DNA from: JAAUUJ01 sp964392245
GTDB lineage: Bacteria; Cyanobacteriota; Cyanobacteriia; Thermostichales; Thermostichaceae
Reading direction: 5' to 3'
DNA: 64,000 nt
NCBI GenBank assembly: GCA_964392245.1
Contig: CAYMOX010000017.1
Location: 1 to 64,000 of the forward strand
In this document: positions 17,427 to 26,490 of the stretch, in pieces
How the letters are laid out: each line of letters opens with the position of its first letter
Numbering within the stretch: the stretch's first letter is position 1
Translations under genes and position numbers: made by a program
The notes under the pieces: generated by a model
Seen by the model: the letters and a program-made list of their open reading frames with translations, nothing else
What the model was told of the DNA's origin: nothing
The model's database searches: none

Positions 17427-17879
17427 ATGCTGCAGCAGTTGCTTGCCAATCAGGTTCTCTGGACCGCTCTGCTGGCCAGTGGTGCCGCGCAGTTGTTGAA
17501 GTTGCTTCTGCTTTATCTGCGGACGGGCAAGCTGGATTTTCGGGTCCTCACCCAGACCGGGGGCATGCCCAGCTCCCACGCCTCTCTGGTCAGTGCTCTG
17601 GCGGTGGGGGTGGGACTGCAGGAGGGATGGAACAGCCTGCTTTTTGCCACCACTGTTGTCTTTGCCCTGATCGTCATGTATGACGCCGCTGGCATCCGGC
17701 AGGCAGCAGGTAAACATGCCCGCGTGATCAACCGGATGGTGGACGAGCTATTTGAGGGGGATACTTTTCAGGAGCCCTATTTAAAAGAACTCCTGGGTCA
17801 CACCCCTTTGCAGGTGGTCGTGGGTTCTCTTCTCGGGATCGGCTGTGTTCTCCTGGACTTCATCCTACGAACCCGCTGA
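17427..17879 (+). CDS. divergent PAP2 family (DUF212) membrane protein
   Basis: About 150 residues with three or four membrane helices and the family signature TGGMPSSHAS, an acid phosphatase/haloperoxidase-like phosphate-binding motif. MYDAAGIRQAAGKHA and LGHTPLQV are also typical. The ATG at 17427 is preferred; a TTG two codons earlier (17421) is possible, and neither has a strong ribosome site. It follows crtE by about 40 bases and is likely co-transcribed; a role in isoprenoid or lipid diphosphate metabolism is inference. Its 3' end overlaps the convergent exbD gene by 15 bases. Confidence 0.88.
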   Translation: MLQQLLANQVLWTALLASGAAQLLKLLLLYLRTGKLDFRVLTQTGGMPSSHASLVSALAVGVGLQEGWNSLLFATTVVFALIVMYDAAGIRQAAGKHARVINRMVDELFEGDTFQEPYLKELLGHTPLQVVVGSLLGIGCVLLDFILRTR

Positions 17880-18299
17880 TTGAGTCGCAATCCCGAAGGT
17901 AACCTCAAAGGTCTTCAGCCGCCGCAATGCATCCGTGACCTCCACGAATTTGCCGTGGGTGATCGCCAGATCGGCACTGATCAGTACCAGTCGCTCCTGG
18001 TTCTCATTCTCGGCAGTGGTGGTTTCCTGCAGGATCTGCTCCACTTTGGCCACCAGCTGATCGATGGGCACCGTCTCTTTATTGACAGCCACCTGATTGT
18101 CCCTGGTAATGCTGATGGTCACATCGGGCTGGATCTGCTTCTGGGCCGTACCGGCCTCCGGTAGATCTACATCCAGGGACTCAGCCCGCGTCAGCACCAG
18201 ACTGGCGACAACAAAAAAGACGAGAATGGAAAAGATCACATCAATGAGAGGCACGATGTTGATCTCGGCTGGCCGCAAATTTTCCTCTGGAAGCCGCAT
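17865..18299 (-). CDS. exbD: ExbD/TolR family biopolymer transport protein
   Basis: 144 residues: a short cytoplasmic N-terminus, one membrane helix at about 15-37 carrying the proton-path aspartate in PLIDVIFSILVFF, and a periplasmic domain ending KTFEVTFGIAT. It works with ExbB to convert proton flow into energy for outer-membrane TonB-dependent transport or Tol-like functions. It lies 33 bases downstream of exbB. No TonB or TonB-dependent receptor is in the window, so the client system is unknown. The 3' end overlaps the DUF212 gene. Confidence 0.92.
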   Translation of the reverse strand: MRLPEENLRPAEINIVPLIDVIFSILVFFVVASLVLTRAESLDVDLPEAGTAQKQIQPDVTISITRDNQVAVNKETVPIDQLVAKVEQILQETTTAENENQERLVLISADLAITHGKFVEVTDALRRLKTFEVTFGIATQSAGS

Positions 18300-18332
18300 A
18301 TCCTAATCCTTTACAAACGATTAACGCAATAC

Positions 18333-18971
18333 TTAAACTTCGCCAAAATGCTCCAGCCGCTGGCGATGGAGAAGTTCCAGCTGTCCTCCATACTCCTGGA
18401 TCTTGGACATCTGCCGCAGGTAGAGCGAACGAAAGACATTCGAAATCAGCTGCGTGGGAATGGCGACAATCAATCCAAAGGCGGTGGAGTAAAGTGCCTC
18501 AGCAATCCCTGCCCCGACGCCCTCGGTATCAGTACCACCAATATTCCCCAGCTGAATCGAACCCAGAATCGTGATGATCCCCAGTACAGTCCCCAAAAGC
18601 CCCAAAAACGGTGAGAGAGTGATGATCGTGTCAAAAACCGTATTGAAGCGTTTGAGCAATGGGATCTCTGCTGAAACTGCCGTTTCTAAAGCGAGGCGAA
18701 AATCTTCAGGACTGGCATTGTCCATTTCCAAACCGGAGAGAAAGATCCGGGCAATGGGCAGATCAGCATTCTGCTCTAACTTAAACAGAGCGGCGCGGGG
18801 ATTGCGGCCATAGAGGCTGAGACATTCCTGCACCACCTGCTCCTGCCGATGGGTGATCTTCCACCAGAACTGAGCCCGCTCCAGGATGAGAGCTACGGAG
18901 ATCACCGAGAAGAGTAACAGCGGCCAAGCCACTAGCCCCACTGCCTCAAAAGTATTCCACATTGCTTCCAT
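18333..18971 (-). CDS. exbB: ExbB/TolQ/MotA family proton channel protein
   Basis: 212 residues with an N-terminal membrane helix (VAWPLLLFSVISVALIL), a cytoplasmic loop, and two further helices (TLSPFLGLLGTVLGII and the GLIVAIPTQLISN region). The GLLGTV..I and ALYSTAFGL..AIP motifs define the MotA/TolQ/ExbB family. First gene of an exbB-exbD unit. It is divergent from the lipoprotein subtilase gene with about 280 bases between, a region in which I saw no further gene or clear promoter. Confidence 0.92.
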   Translation of the reverse strand: MEAMWNTFEAVGLVAWPLLLFSVISVALILERAQFWWKITHRQEQVVQECLSLYGRNPRAALFKLEQNADLPIARIFLSGLEMDNASPEDFRLALETAVSAEIPLLKRFNTVFDTIITLSPFLGLLGTVLGIITILGSIQLGNIGGTDTEGVGAGIAEALYSTAFGLIVAIPTQLISNVFRSLYLRQMSKIQEYGGQLELLHRQRLEHFGEV

Positions 18972-19253
18972 CTCAGCCTCCTACCACTCTACCCATGACA
19001 ATCATCGCCCTGTTGCCCCGTCCGAGGCATGCTTCCTAATTTTCCACACCCACCACCCTACATCGTCCCTGGCCTGGATGTGCAGTTGAATTCTTCCTGT
19101 AATAGCATGCTCACCTCAGCCCTGACACGGAGGGGGAGCGTGCATCTCGTTACTGCAAGTGGCACTTCCCACATCAGCAACTGCAGTGACCTCGTCATTC
19201 CCCGCAACAGAGGGCATACTGGTTGCAAGTCTGACGCCTGAGGCAAGCACACG

Positions 19254-21104
19254 ATGAGAATTGGACGCTGGTTTGGGTTGTTGGCAATCTGTCTGATGGC
19301 AGGTCTGCTGACGGCCTGTGGATCACCTTCACCCTCTTACCAAAGTATTATTGTCAACTTTGTTGACAGTGCCAGCCCCCATGAGGTGGCGGCGGTTGCT
19401 AATAAATATCACCTGCAGCTGCAGTTAAACAGTGCCAGTCCTTATGCCCGCACTGAGGAGCTCTATCAGTTTCATTACGATCCCCAAGATCAGGGAGCAC
19501 CGCGGCGACTGCTGAAACAGTTAACCGCTGAGAAGGCCGTGGAATATGCCGAACCCAACTATTTATATTCCGCTTCCTTCGAGCCCAATGATCAATTCTT
19601 CTCGCAGCAGTGGAACTTCCAGGCCATTGCCATGCCTGCCGCCTGGGACATCACCGCTGGGAAAGGCGTCACGGTAGCCGTGATTGATACCGGGGTCAGC
19701 CAGGTTTCGGATCTGGCGGAAACCCAGTTTGTGGATGGCTACGACTTTGTGGATGACGATGCCGATGCCTCCGATCTGCATGGTCACGGCACCCACGTGG
19801 CGGGCACGGTGGCCCAGTCCACCAATAACGGTCTGGGGGTGGCGGGCATTGCCTACCAGGCCAGCATCATGCCGATTCGAGTGCTGGATGCCAACGGCTT
19901 TGGCAGTGTGGCGGACATTGCGGAAGGGATCCACTTCGCTGCCGACCATGGGGCCACGGTGATCAACATGAGTCTGGGGGGACGCATGCCCACCCAGTTG
20001 CTCCAGGAAGCGGTGCGTGATGCCCACGACAAGGGGGTGACCGTAGTAGCAGCGGCTGGCAATGAGAACTCAGACGGGGCCAGTTATCCAGGTCGCTATC
20101 CCCACGTGATCGGAGTATCGGCTCTGGGTCCCACCGGAGAGAAGGCTCCCTACTCCAACTATGGGGTGGGCGTGGACATCTCAGCCCCAGGCGGTGCCAA
20201 AACTGCAGATCACCCGGAATGGGGGATCCTGCAGCAAACCGTCAACCGTCGCAATCCCCACCAGCCCGAGTTTGCCTTCTTCCAGGGCACCAGCATGGCC
20301 TCTCCGCACGTGGCCGGGGTGGCAGCGTTGATCCAGTCCCAGGGCATTACCGATCCGGATGAAGTGGAGAAGGTGCTAAAGCGCTCTGCCACCCCTGTTG
20401 CTGATGACAAACTTAATTACTTCGGGGCGGGTCGTCTGAATGCCCAGCAGGCTTTAGCACGGGCCACGGGTCAGGAGCAGGAAAATCCTCTCATGCTCTG
20501 GCTCAAGGACTTTGTGCAGTACCTGGCCCAGAACGGCTATTTGAACCCCCGCTTCTGGCTGGATGGGGGTGCCATTGCCCTGATTCCTAAACTGATCATG
20601 GTTATTGGTGGCTACATCCTCCTGGTGATTATTCGCTGGTGGTTGGCTCCCAAGCGGCTTGGCCTATCTCTGCCCATGCTGGCGGGTCTGGTGCTGGGCA
20701 GCTCAGGTTTATTTGTGCTGCCGGGTCTGGCGATCACAGGCTTCCCCCGCTGGCCACTGCAGGTGCTGGGTAGCTCTCTGCCGGAGGTGGGCACCGCCCT
20801 CGCTCAAACCTCAGCTTTGAACCCGATCTTTGCCAGTGCCCTGATCCCATTAGCCTTGGTGGTGTTCCTCCTGGGCCACAAGCATCTGCGCTGGCTGGCG
20901 ATCGGGGTGGCTCTGGGGATGGCGTCGCATCTATTGCTCGCGGGTACCGTCTTATATGAGGGGGTTCTATGGTTTGGATCTGCTGCCTGGTTTGGGCGCA
21001 GCTTCTTGGTGCTCAATGGCTTGGTCTCCCTCTGGCTGGCTTATCTGGCCGCCCAGTCGAGTCTCCCATCCCAGTCGAACTCCACAGCCCTGACGGTGCG
21101 CTAA
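19254..21104 (+). CDS. S8 subtilisin-like lipoprotein protease with C-terminal membrane domain
   Basis: 616 residues. A lipoprotein signal (MRIGRWFGLLAICLMAGLLTAC) ends in lipobox LLTAC with Cys22. Residues 30-105 resemble an I9-type propeptide, then the S8 domain: catalytic Asp145 (VIDTGVS), His178 (HGTHVAG), oxyanion Asn270 (AAGNEN) and Ser347 (GTSMASPH). After about residue 400 come four to five hydrophobic segments (for example LIMVIGGYILLVII and WLAIGVALGMASHLLL), unusual for a secreted subtilase. The protease domain should face the periplasm, tethered at both ends. The stop codon overlaps the start of the next gene by one base (TAATG). The substrate is unknown. Confidence 0.92.
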   Translation: MRIGRWFGLLAICLMAGLLTACGSPSPSYQSIIVNFVDSASPHEVAAVANKYHLQLQLNSASPYARTEELYQFHYDPQDQGAPRRLLKQLTAEKAVEYAEPNYLYSASFEPNDQFFSQQWNFQAIAMPAAWDITAGKGVTVAVIDTGVSQVSDLAETQFVDGYDFVDDDADASDLHGHGTHVAGTVAQSTNNGLGVAGIAYQASIMPIRVLDANGFGSVADIAEGIHFAADHGATVINMSLGGRMPTQLLQEAVRDAHDKGVTVVAAAGNENSDGASYPGRYPHVIGVSALGPTGEKAPYSNYGVGVDISAPGGAKTADHPEWGILQQTVNRRNPHQPEFAFFQGTSMASPHVAGVAALIQSQGITDPDEVEKVLKRSATPVADDKLNYFGAGRLNAQQALARATGQEQENPLMLWLKDFVQYLAQNGYLNPRFWLDGGAIALIPKLIMVIGGYILLVIIRWWLAPKRLGLSLPMLAGLVLGSSGLFVLPGLAITGFPRWPLQVLGSSLPEVGTALAQTSALNPIFASALIPLALVVFLLGHKHLRWLAIGVALGMASHLLLAGTVLYEGVLWFGSAAWFGRSFLVLNGLVSLWLAYLAAQSSLPSQSNSTALTVR

Positions 21105-21328
21105 TGCAACAGTTCACCGGCACAATTGAGTTTCTGGATCTGGAAGGGGGTGTTTGGGTGCTAAAAACCCCAGATGATAAAACCTATGCTCTCTTCCGTG
21201 CGCCCCAGGAGCTGTTGCAGGAAGGCTACGCGGTGGTGATCACCGGACAGCTGAAACCGGAGATGGTCACAGCCGCCCAGGTGGGTCCGGTGCTGGAGGT
21301 CAGGTCCTTCACCGCCCAAACTCCTTAG
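21104..21328 (+). CDS. small OB-fold-like protein coupled to the subtilase gene
   Basis: 74 residues, beginning MQQFTGTIEFLDLEGG. Alternating beta-strand pattern with G-x-I-x-F, GVWVLKTPDDKTYAL, and GYAVVITGQLKP suggests a small OB-like barrel; no catalytic motif is seen. The ATG is inside TAATG at the end of the protease gene, so translation is probably coupled; a longer reading upstream only shadows the protease. A role in the function of the protease is inference from this arrangement. Family unnamed. Confidence 0.72.
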   Translation: MQQFTGTIEFLDLEGGVWVLKTPDDKTYALFRAPQELLQEGYAVVITGQLKPEMVTAAQVGPVLEVRSFTAQTP

Positions 21329-21353
21329 GTCAGGTCAGGATGCCGCTCCTCCG

Positions 21354-21905
21354 ATGAATCCTTATCCTCTGGTCTGGATTGTCATGGGGGTGGCGGGTTC
21401 TGGCAAGTCCACGGTGGGTCGCCAGCTGGCGGCCCGTTTTGATTGTGATTTTCTGGAGGGGGATCGGCGTCATCCCCCCAGCAATATTCGCCGCATGCAG
21501 CAGCACCTGCCGCTACAGGAGGGGGAACGGGATCGGTGGCTGACTGCACTGGTAGAGGACATTACCCGCGAGATCGAGAGAAAGCAAGAGATGGTCCTGG
21601 CCTGTTCTGGGCTGAAGGTTGCCCACCGCCAAAGACTCACAGCCCCAGGTCGAGTGCAATTGCTGCTCCTGGTTGTCCCCCCTGCCATTCTCCAGGACCG
21701 CTTACGAGGACGACAGCACTTTTTTGGACCTGATCTGCTCTCCAGTCAACTGCAAGCCTTTGAAGACCCTCAACCTGAAGAACCCCTCTGGCACATCAAT
21801 GGGGTGGGGGACCCAGAAGCAATTGCGCAGAGGATCCTGGAACAATCCCGGCGCAGATGGCCAATCCTACAGCAGCCCTGGTGGCAGCGACAGGAACACA
21901 ACTGA
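21354..21905 (+). CDS. gntK: gluconokinase
   Basis: 183 residues of the GntK/IdnK family, phosphorylating gluconate to 6-phosphogluconate with ATP. P-loop GVAGSGKST at 12-20, followed by the family block EGD..HPPSNI..M, PL....R..WL, and CSGLK..HR. The HFFGPDLLSSQLQAFEDP segment is the usual C-terminal substrate region. It starts 25 bases after the OB-like gene. The product feeds the oxidative pentose phosphate route whose first enzyme is encoded about 7 kb upstream. Confidence 0.9.
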   Translation: MNPYPLVWIVMGVAGSGKSTVGRQLAARFDCDFLEGDRRHPPSNIRRMQQHLPLQEGERDRWLTALVEDITREIERKQEMVLACSGLKVAHRQRLTAPGRVQLLLLVVPPAILQDRLRGRQHFFGPDLLSSQLQAFEDPQPEEPLWHINGVGDPEAIAQRILEQSRRRWPILQQPWWQRQEHN

Positions 21906-21983
21906 GGCCCAGTCAGTCTCTTGCTGTATGATGACATGGGCCAATTGATTATTTCCCCTTGAATATCTTGCAGGAGATCCCCC

Positions 21984-22409
21984 ATGACCTGGACCTGGAT
22001 GTTGACTCGGCGGCGTTTGCTTCTCGCCACGGCTGCAGTTTCCTCAGCCTTTGGGAGTTTCTGGATAACTCGTGGCCAAAGGTCAGAAGCCCAAGAGGCC
22101 TCCGATGAGTTTGAAACCATTGTGGGACCTGCCGATCTGGTGGAAACTCAGGGCAAGGTCCTGACAGACAAGGTTCTGATCGTTCGCAACACGGAGACCA
22201 ATGAACTGATCGGGGTCAGCCCCTTCTGTACCCATGCCAACTGTGTTGTGAACTGGGTTCAAGAGGAACAGCAGTTCATCTGTCCCTGCCATGCCTCTGC
22301 CTTTGCTGCTGATGGATCGGTGGTGAATGGCCCGGCAGAGACCCCCCTCATCTCTTATGAGGTTCAAATTGCCGAAAACCGCTACCAGATTCGGCCCCGC
22401 CAGTCCTGA
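21984..22409 (+). CDS. Rieske [2Fe-2S] protein with Tat-like signal
   Basis: 141 residues. The N-terminus LTRRRLLLATAAV looks like a twin-arginine signal or anchor. The Rieske cluster ligands are Cys82 and His84 (FCTHANC) and Cys100 and His103 (CPCHAS); Cys87 and Cys102 can form the conserved disulfide. It is shorter than the cytochrome b6f Rieske subunit PetC (about 180 residues), and no petA is adjacent, so a minor Rieske protein is more likely. It ends 5 bases from the convergent argG gene. Its electron partner is unknown. Confidence 0.88.
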   Translation: MTWTWMLTRRRLLLATAAVSSAFGSFWITRGQRSEAQEASDEFETIVGPADLVETQGKVLTDKVLIVRNTETNELIGVSPFCTHANCVVNWVQEEQQFICPCHASAFAADGSVVNGPAETPLISYEVQIAENRYQIRPRQS

Positions 22410-22414
22410 TCCCT

Positions 22415-23620
22415 TTAACCCTGACTCTGCAGACGGGACCAGGTGCGGGTGGGCAGCCCCCAGACATAAATAAACCCTTCCGCCGCCCGGTGATCAAAGG
22501 CATCCTCCTGTCCGTAGGTGGCCAGCGCCGCATCGTAGAGGGAGTAGGGGGACTGGCGGCCCACACAGATGACCTGCCCTTTATACAGCTTCATGCGCAC
22601 CGTTCCCGTCACATGATCCTGGGTGGCTTGCACAAACCCATCCAGAGCCTGCCGCAGGGGGGAATACCAGAGGCCGTTGTACACCAGCTGGCTGTAGGTG
22701 GTTTCGATCCCCAGTTTGTAGTGGGCCACCTCGCGGGGCAGGGTCAGACTTTCCAGCTCGCGGTGGGCCTGGATCAAAGTAATCAGGGCAGGACATTCAT
22801 AAATTTCGCGGGATTTGATCCCCACCAGCCGATTCTCAATCATGTCAATGCGGCCCACCCCATTCTCCCCCGCCAGCTGGTTTAAGCGTTCCAGCAAGCT
22901 TTTGGGATCCAGGCGCTGACCCTCCAGACCCACCGGCACCCCCTGCTCAAACTCAATCTCGACATAGGTGGGTTGATCCGGTGTCTCGGCAATTGCACGG
23001 GTAAGGGCATACACCTCCTCAGGCGGTTCGCGGTTGGCATCCTCCAGCTCCCCAGCTTCAGCACTGCGACCGAGGATATTCAGATCAATGCTGTAGGGAC
23101 TGGATTTTTTCACCGGGACCGGAATGCCGTATTTTTCCCCATAGGCAATGGTTTCTTCACGGCTCATCCCCCATTCCCGCGCCGGAGCCAGCACCTTGAG
23201 ACGAGGATTGAGGGCGGCAATTGCCAGATCAAAGCGCACCTGATCATTGCCTTTTCCGGTACAGCCATGGGCCACCGCATCGGCTCCCACTTCCTCCGCC
23301 ACCTGCACCAGCAATTTGGCGATCAGGGGACGGGCCAGGGCCGTTGAGAGGGGATAGCGATGTTCGTACAGGGCATTGGCCTGGATCGCCGGAAAGGCAT
23401 AATCGGTGATCAGGGGGAGAATTGCATCCTGCACCAGGGATTGCACCGCCCCCGCCTGCAGAGCTTTGGCCTGGATCGCCTCCAGCTCCTGGCCCTGTCC
23501 CAGATCCACCGCCAGGGTGACAACGGATTCCACGCCCCACTCATGCATCAGGTAAGGGATACAAACAGAGGTATCCACACCACCGGAGTAGGCTAAAACA
23601 ACCTTTTGAGCTCGCCCCAT
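22415..23620 (-). CDS. argG: argininosuccinate synthase
   Basis: 401 residues, standard length. It joins citrulline and aspartate with ATP in arginine synthesis. The N-type ATP pyrophosphatase loop is AYSGGVDTSVC at about 9-19; GCTGKGNDQVRFD and the SPYSIDLNILGRSAE segment are conserved substrate-binding regions. No other arginine gene is adjacent. It has only 5 bases between its stop and that of the convergent Rieske gene. Confidence 0.97.
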   Translation of the reverse strand: MGRAQKVVLAYSGGVDTSVCIPYLMHEWGVESVVTLAVDLGQGQELEAIQAKALQAGAVQSLVQDAILPLITDYAFPAIQANALYEHRYPLSTALARPLIAKLLVQVAEEVGADAVAHGCTGKGNDQVRFDLAIAALNPRLKVLAPAREWGMSREETIAYGEKYGIPVPVKKSSPYSIDLNILGRSAEAGELEDANREPPEEVYALTRAIAETPDQPTYVEIEFEQGVPVGLEGQRLDPKSLLERLNQLAGENGVGRIDMIENRLVGIKSREIYECPALITLIQAHRELESLTLPREVAHYKLGIETTYSQLVYNGLWYSPLRQALDGFVQATQDHVTGTVRMKLYKGQVICVGRQSPYSLYDAALATYGQEDAFDHRAAEGFIYVWGLPTRTWSRLQSQG

Positions 23621-23702
23621 ACGTTCACAACTTTGGTAATCAGTAAAGCATGTCTGATTATGCCTGCTGCAGGGTCAGGATGACCAGACACATCCCTGCC
23701 CC

Positions 23703-24668
23703 TCATGAAATTAACTGCGGTTGCGGCAGGATCGCTTTGGATAGCATCCCGTGTACCCCCTTGTGGGGCAGATTCACCGCCTGTGTAATGTGAAAGTGAG
23801 CGGCCAGGCTGCAGAGCACATAGGCATCCTCCGCTGTCAGCCCCACCCACCGTTGCAGAAAGGCAATCATGCACCGCAGGGCCTCCGCAAAGGCCTGATC
23901 CAACGTCTCCCCAAACCCCATCACGATCCAGTCGCTAGAGGTTTCCACCAGGGGAGCAGTCAGCTGAACATCACGCCGAATCTGCAAGCGCATCCGCCCA
24001 TTCATGGAGGTTTCGATCGCAGTTACATCCACCTCGCCATCCCCCTGGGCCGCATGGCCATCGCCAATGGAAAGCAGCGCCCCCGGCAGGAATATGGGGA
24101 GGAACAGTCGTGATCCGGGCTGCAAATGGCGGTTATCCATGTTGCCGCCATAAACCCCCGGCGGGATCGAAGAGCAGACGGTTTCGGTGGCCACCCCCAA
24201 AATGCCAAAAAAGGGCCGCAGAGGCACCCGAATCCCACTTCCCACCGGAAATTCAGCCACCTGCTGCTCCAGATCCAGATCGATAAAGCGTAAGCGGGGC
24301 TGTGAAAATTGCTCCGGCAGCGATCCTTTGCCCGCCCGAATCGCATTGAACCCAACCGGCAACCGTGGCCAGATCGCCTCCAACTGGATCTCCAGCACAT
24401 CTCCAGGCATCGCCCCCTCCACCTCGATCGGTCCCGTGAGCAAATGGGGGCCCGGTCCCACGATGCGATCTGGTGACAACGTCTGGCAAATGCGAGTGAA
24501 TTCCACCGTGCGGAAATGCGGGGGAGACTGATCGTGAATCTTAAAGCCGGTAAAGGTCTCCACCTCAAGCGTGTCTCCTGACTGCAGCGTTAGAGCCGGG
24601 GGCAGGTGGGGAGAAAAGCCGCCAAGGTGAACGGTCTCACAGGTTGCTTGCAGGGTATGGTGGGCCAT
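23703..24668 (-). CDS. acetamidase/formamidase family protein
   Basis: 321 residues of the FmdA_AmdA family, hydrolases of short amides such as formamide or acetamide. GPIEVEGAMPGDVLEI, the GGNMDNRHLQPGSRLFLPI block and IGDGHAAQGDGEV are strongly characteristic. The start at 24668 (MAHHTLQ) is preferred because homologues begin here; an upstream TTG/ATG-type reading would add 13 unlikely residues. It stands alone between argG and a terminator on the same strand. The physiological amide is unknown. Confidence 0.9.
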   Translation of the reverse strand: MAHHTLQATCETVHLGGFSPHLPPALTLQSGDTLEVETFTGFKIHDQSPPHFRTVEFTRICQTLSPDRIVGPGPHLLTGPIEVEGAMPGDVLEIQLEAIWPRLPVGFNAIRAGKGSLPEQFSQPRLRFIDLDLEQQVAEFPVGSGIRVPLRPFFGILGVATETVCSSIPPGVYGGNMDNRHLQPGSRLFLPIFLPGALLSIGDGHAAQGDGEVDVTAIETSMNGRMRLQIRRDVQLTAPLVETSSDWIVMGFGETLDQAFAEALRCMIAFLQRWVGLTAEDAYVLCSLAAHFHITQAVNLPHKGVHGMLSKAILPQPQLIS

Positions 24669-24690
24669 CAAAGCCAGGTGTATAAAAATG

Positions 24691-24721
24691 CAAAAAGGGA
24701 TCCCCAAAGAACAGGGATCCC
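24691..24721 (-). terminator. intrinsic terminator downstream of the metallophosphoesterase gene
   Basis: On the minus strand GGGATCCC, a 9-base loop, and GGGATCCC form a perfect 8-bp stem (24714-24721 with 24697-24704), followed at once by TTTTTG. Its distance (about 70 bases) from the phosphoesterase stop fits. Because each arm is itself palindromic the stem could also pair within arms. Confidence 0.8.
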
Positions 24722-24790
24722 AGATCTTGGGCTGGGATATTCCCAGAGGGTAAGAATACCACTCAAATCTTTTCAGGAAAGTGCGTTAAG

Positions 24791-25873
24791 CTACCCAAGA
24801 TCAAAAGGACTGGACGTCGCGGGTCGGGGGCGGCCATCGTAGGTCCAGGGGCGACTGTAAACGGATCCCCAGATTGCTTTGCTGGCATCCAGAATCCGAT
24901 AGGTTCCCTGCCTATTAAATTCCACCAGCCAGAAGTTATTTTCGTCATAGCGCGTTGCCCCAATCACAAAATGGGGAACCTGAAAAAGGTTGAGAAAATT
25001 CAGCCAATGGTGCGCATGGCCCGTCAGAGTGAGTTTGAGATTGCTTCCGCCATAGGCTTTGACCAGCTCGGGCAAATCCTGAGGGAATGCCTGGGGGTTT
25101 TCGCGGCGAGCGGTGACGCCCTGGATCAAAGGGTAATGGAAAAGCAAGACTGAGGGTTTGTCCTCCTCCAGCTCCCGCCGGATCCACCGCAGCTGCGCTG
25201 GACCATAGGAGGCCAGGCCTTGATCGTAGAGGGCACTCTCCGGATCCCAGGTGGGTCCCAGTTCACTGTTGGCCAGAATAAACTTCCAGCCCTTGTGATC
25301 AATGCTGTAATAGGGATCAGTCTTGAAGAATTCCTGAAAGATCTGGTGGCTGAATTCCTGAGAGACGGCGGGGACATCGTAATCATGATTGCCCCAGAGG
25401 GGGTACACAGGCATATTGAAGCCTCTGAGGATTTCAGCCGCTCGACCCATGGCGGTGGAGCGTCCCCGATAAGCATTCAGATCCTCGGGAGCCCCCGGCA
25501 CATACCCATCATGAAACACATCCCCCAGGAGAATGACAAAATCCGGAGGAGGGGTGATCGCATTGATCTGGGCCCGTGCTTTTTCCAGCCGCTCTGCCGT
25601 CAGATAAATGCTTTCAGTATCCCGAGGAGAATTTTCGCAACATTCGTAGTAGCTCTCATCAATGATGTGCGTGTCGGCAATAAAGGCCACTCGAAACCGA
25701 TCATCTCCAGGTTGCCCCTCTGGTAAAAAGGCACTCACCGCCTCCTCACTGACCGCAGAAGGAGCCACCCCAGCTGTGGGGATGGAACTGGAACAACTGC
25801 TGGTGATCACCAGCAGCACACCCAGACACACAGCCAGCCAGCGTGCAAGCCAACGGAACCCAGTCAAGCCCAT
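24791..25873 (-). CDS. calcineurin-like metallophosphoesterase, exported
   Basis: 360 residues with an N-terminal hydrophobic signal ending in SSCSSS, possibly an atypical lipoprotein signal. Metal-binding motifs in order: ADTH (about 66-69), GDVFHDG, GNHDYD, FHYPL and GHAHHW. This is the full calcineurin-like set, so a phosphodiesterase or phosphatase acting in the periplasm is expected; the substrate is unknown. A strong terminator follows. The gene stands alone, divergent from the DUF3082 gene. Confidence 0.88.
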   Translation of the reverse strand: MGLTGFRWLARWLAVCLGVLLVITSSCSSSIPTAGVAPSAVSEEAVSAFLPEGQPGDDRFRVAFIADTHIIDESYYECCENSPRDTESIYLTAERLEKARAQINAITPPPDFVILLGDVFHDGYVPGAPEDLNAYRGRSTAMGRAAEILRGFNMPVYPLWGNHDYDVPAVSQEFSHQIFQEFFKTDPYYSIDHKGWKFILANSELGPTWDPESALYDQGLASYGPAQLRWIRRELEEDKPSVLLFHYPLIQGVTARRENPQAFPQDLPELVKAYGGSNLKLTLTGHAHHWLNFLNLFQVPHFVIGATRYDENNFWLVEFNRQGTYRILDASKAIWGSVYSRPWTYDGRPRPATSSPFDLG

Positions 25874-26035
25874 ATCCGGACCAGAGATGACGACGGAAAT
25901 ACCCTATCGCAATTGCCCCAGGGATCCTAGAGGCTGTCAGGGGATTTTGACTTCCCGTCAGATCCTGTCAACCTCCACAAAGGATCAATTTTGGGAGGAT
26001 GCTAGAACTAGCTCATCTGCAAGGACAGCTTATCC

Positions 26036-26383
26036 ATGACTTCATCCTCATCCACCCCGGAACCCGAGACCCAAGTCGACTCCGGATCCCCCTCCATCCC
26101 TCTGCCTGCACCCACCTCTTTCTGGAAAACCCTCCTGGGGGCAGGGATAGCCTCGGGTCTGGGATATGGGTTCTATCGTCTCCTGCAAACCATCAGCCAG
26201 CATTTGCCCGCCATTCCAGTGGATGCGGCCCCGATTGCCCGCAGCCTCAGTTTAGTGGTGCGCTACTTTCTGGTGGGCTCGATCGCCCTGATGGCCTTTA
26301 TGTTTGCCGCCGTGGGTCTGGGCCTGTTGGCCTACAGCGTTCAGGTGTTGATCCAGCGGTTAGTTCCCGCATCCAAAAATTAG
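26036..26383 (+). CDS. DUF3082 family membrane protein
   Basis: 115 residues: a proline/serine-rich N-terminus, then two hydrophobic segments (TLLGAGIASGLGYGFYRLL and LVVRYFLVGSIALMAFMFAAVGLGLLAYSVQVL). The pattern matches the cyanobacterial family DUF3082, of unknown function. It is upstream of trxA by about 100 bases and might have its own promoter. Family assignment is from remembered motifs. Confidence 0.72.
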   Translation: MTSSSSTPEPETQVDSGSPSIPLPAPTSFWKTLLGAGIASGLGYGFYRLLQTISQHLPAIPVDAAPIARSLSLVVRYFLVGSIALMAFMFAAVGLGLLAYSVQVLIQRLVPASKN

Positions 26384-26490
26384 TTCGGAGACCGACATTA
26401 AGCAAGATTACAGTCGTTCAGCGCTTCCCCCCTTGCGCAGGGGACGCTATGGTAGGATAGAGAGCAATACCTAGCAGGAGTTCCGTGAGT

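Noticed and set aside
26430..26470. Possible -35/-10 promoter before trxA (TTGCGC and TAGGAT)
   Set aside because: The spacing is about 14 bases, too short for a normal sigma-70 promoter.
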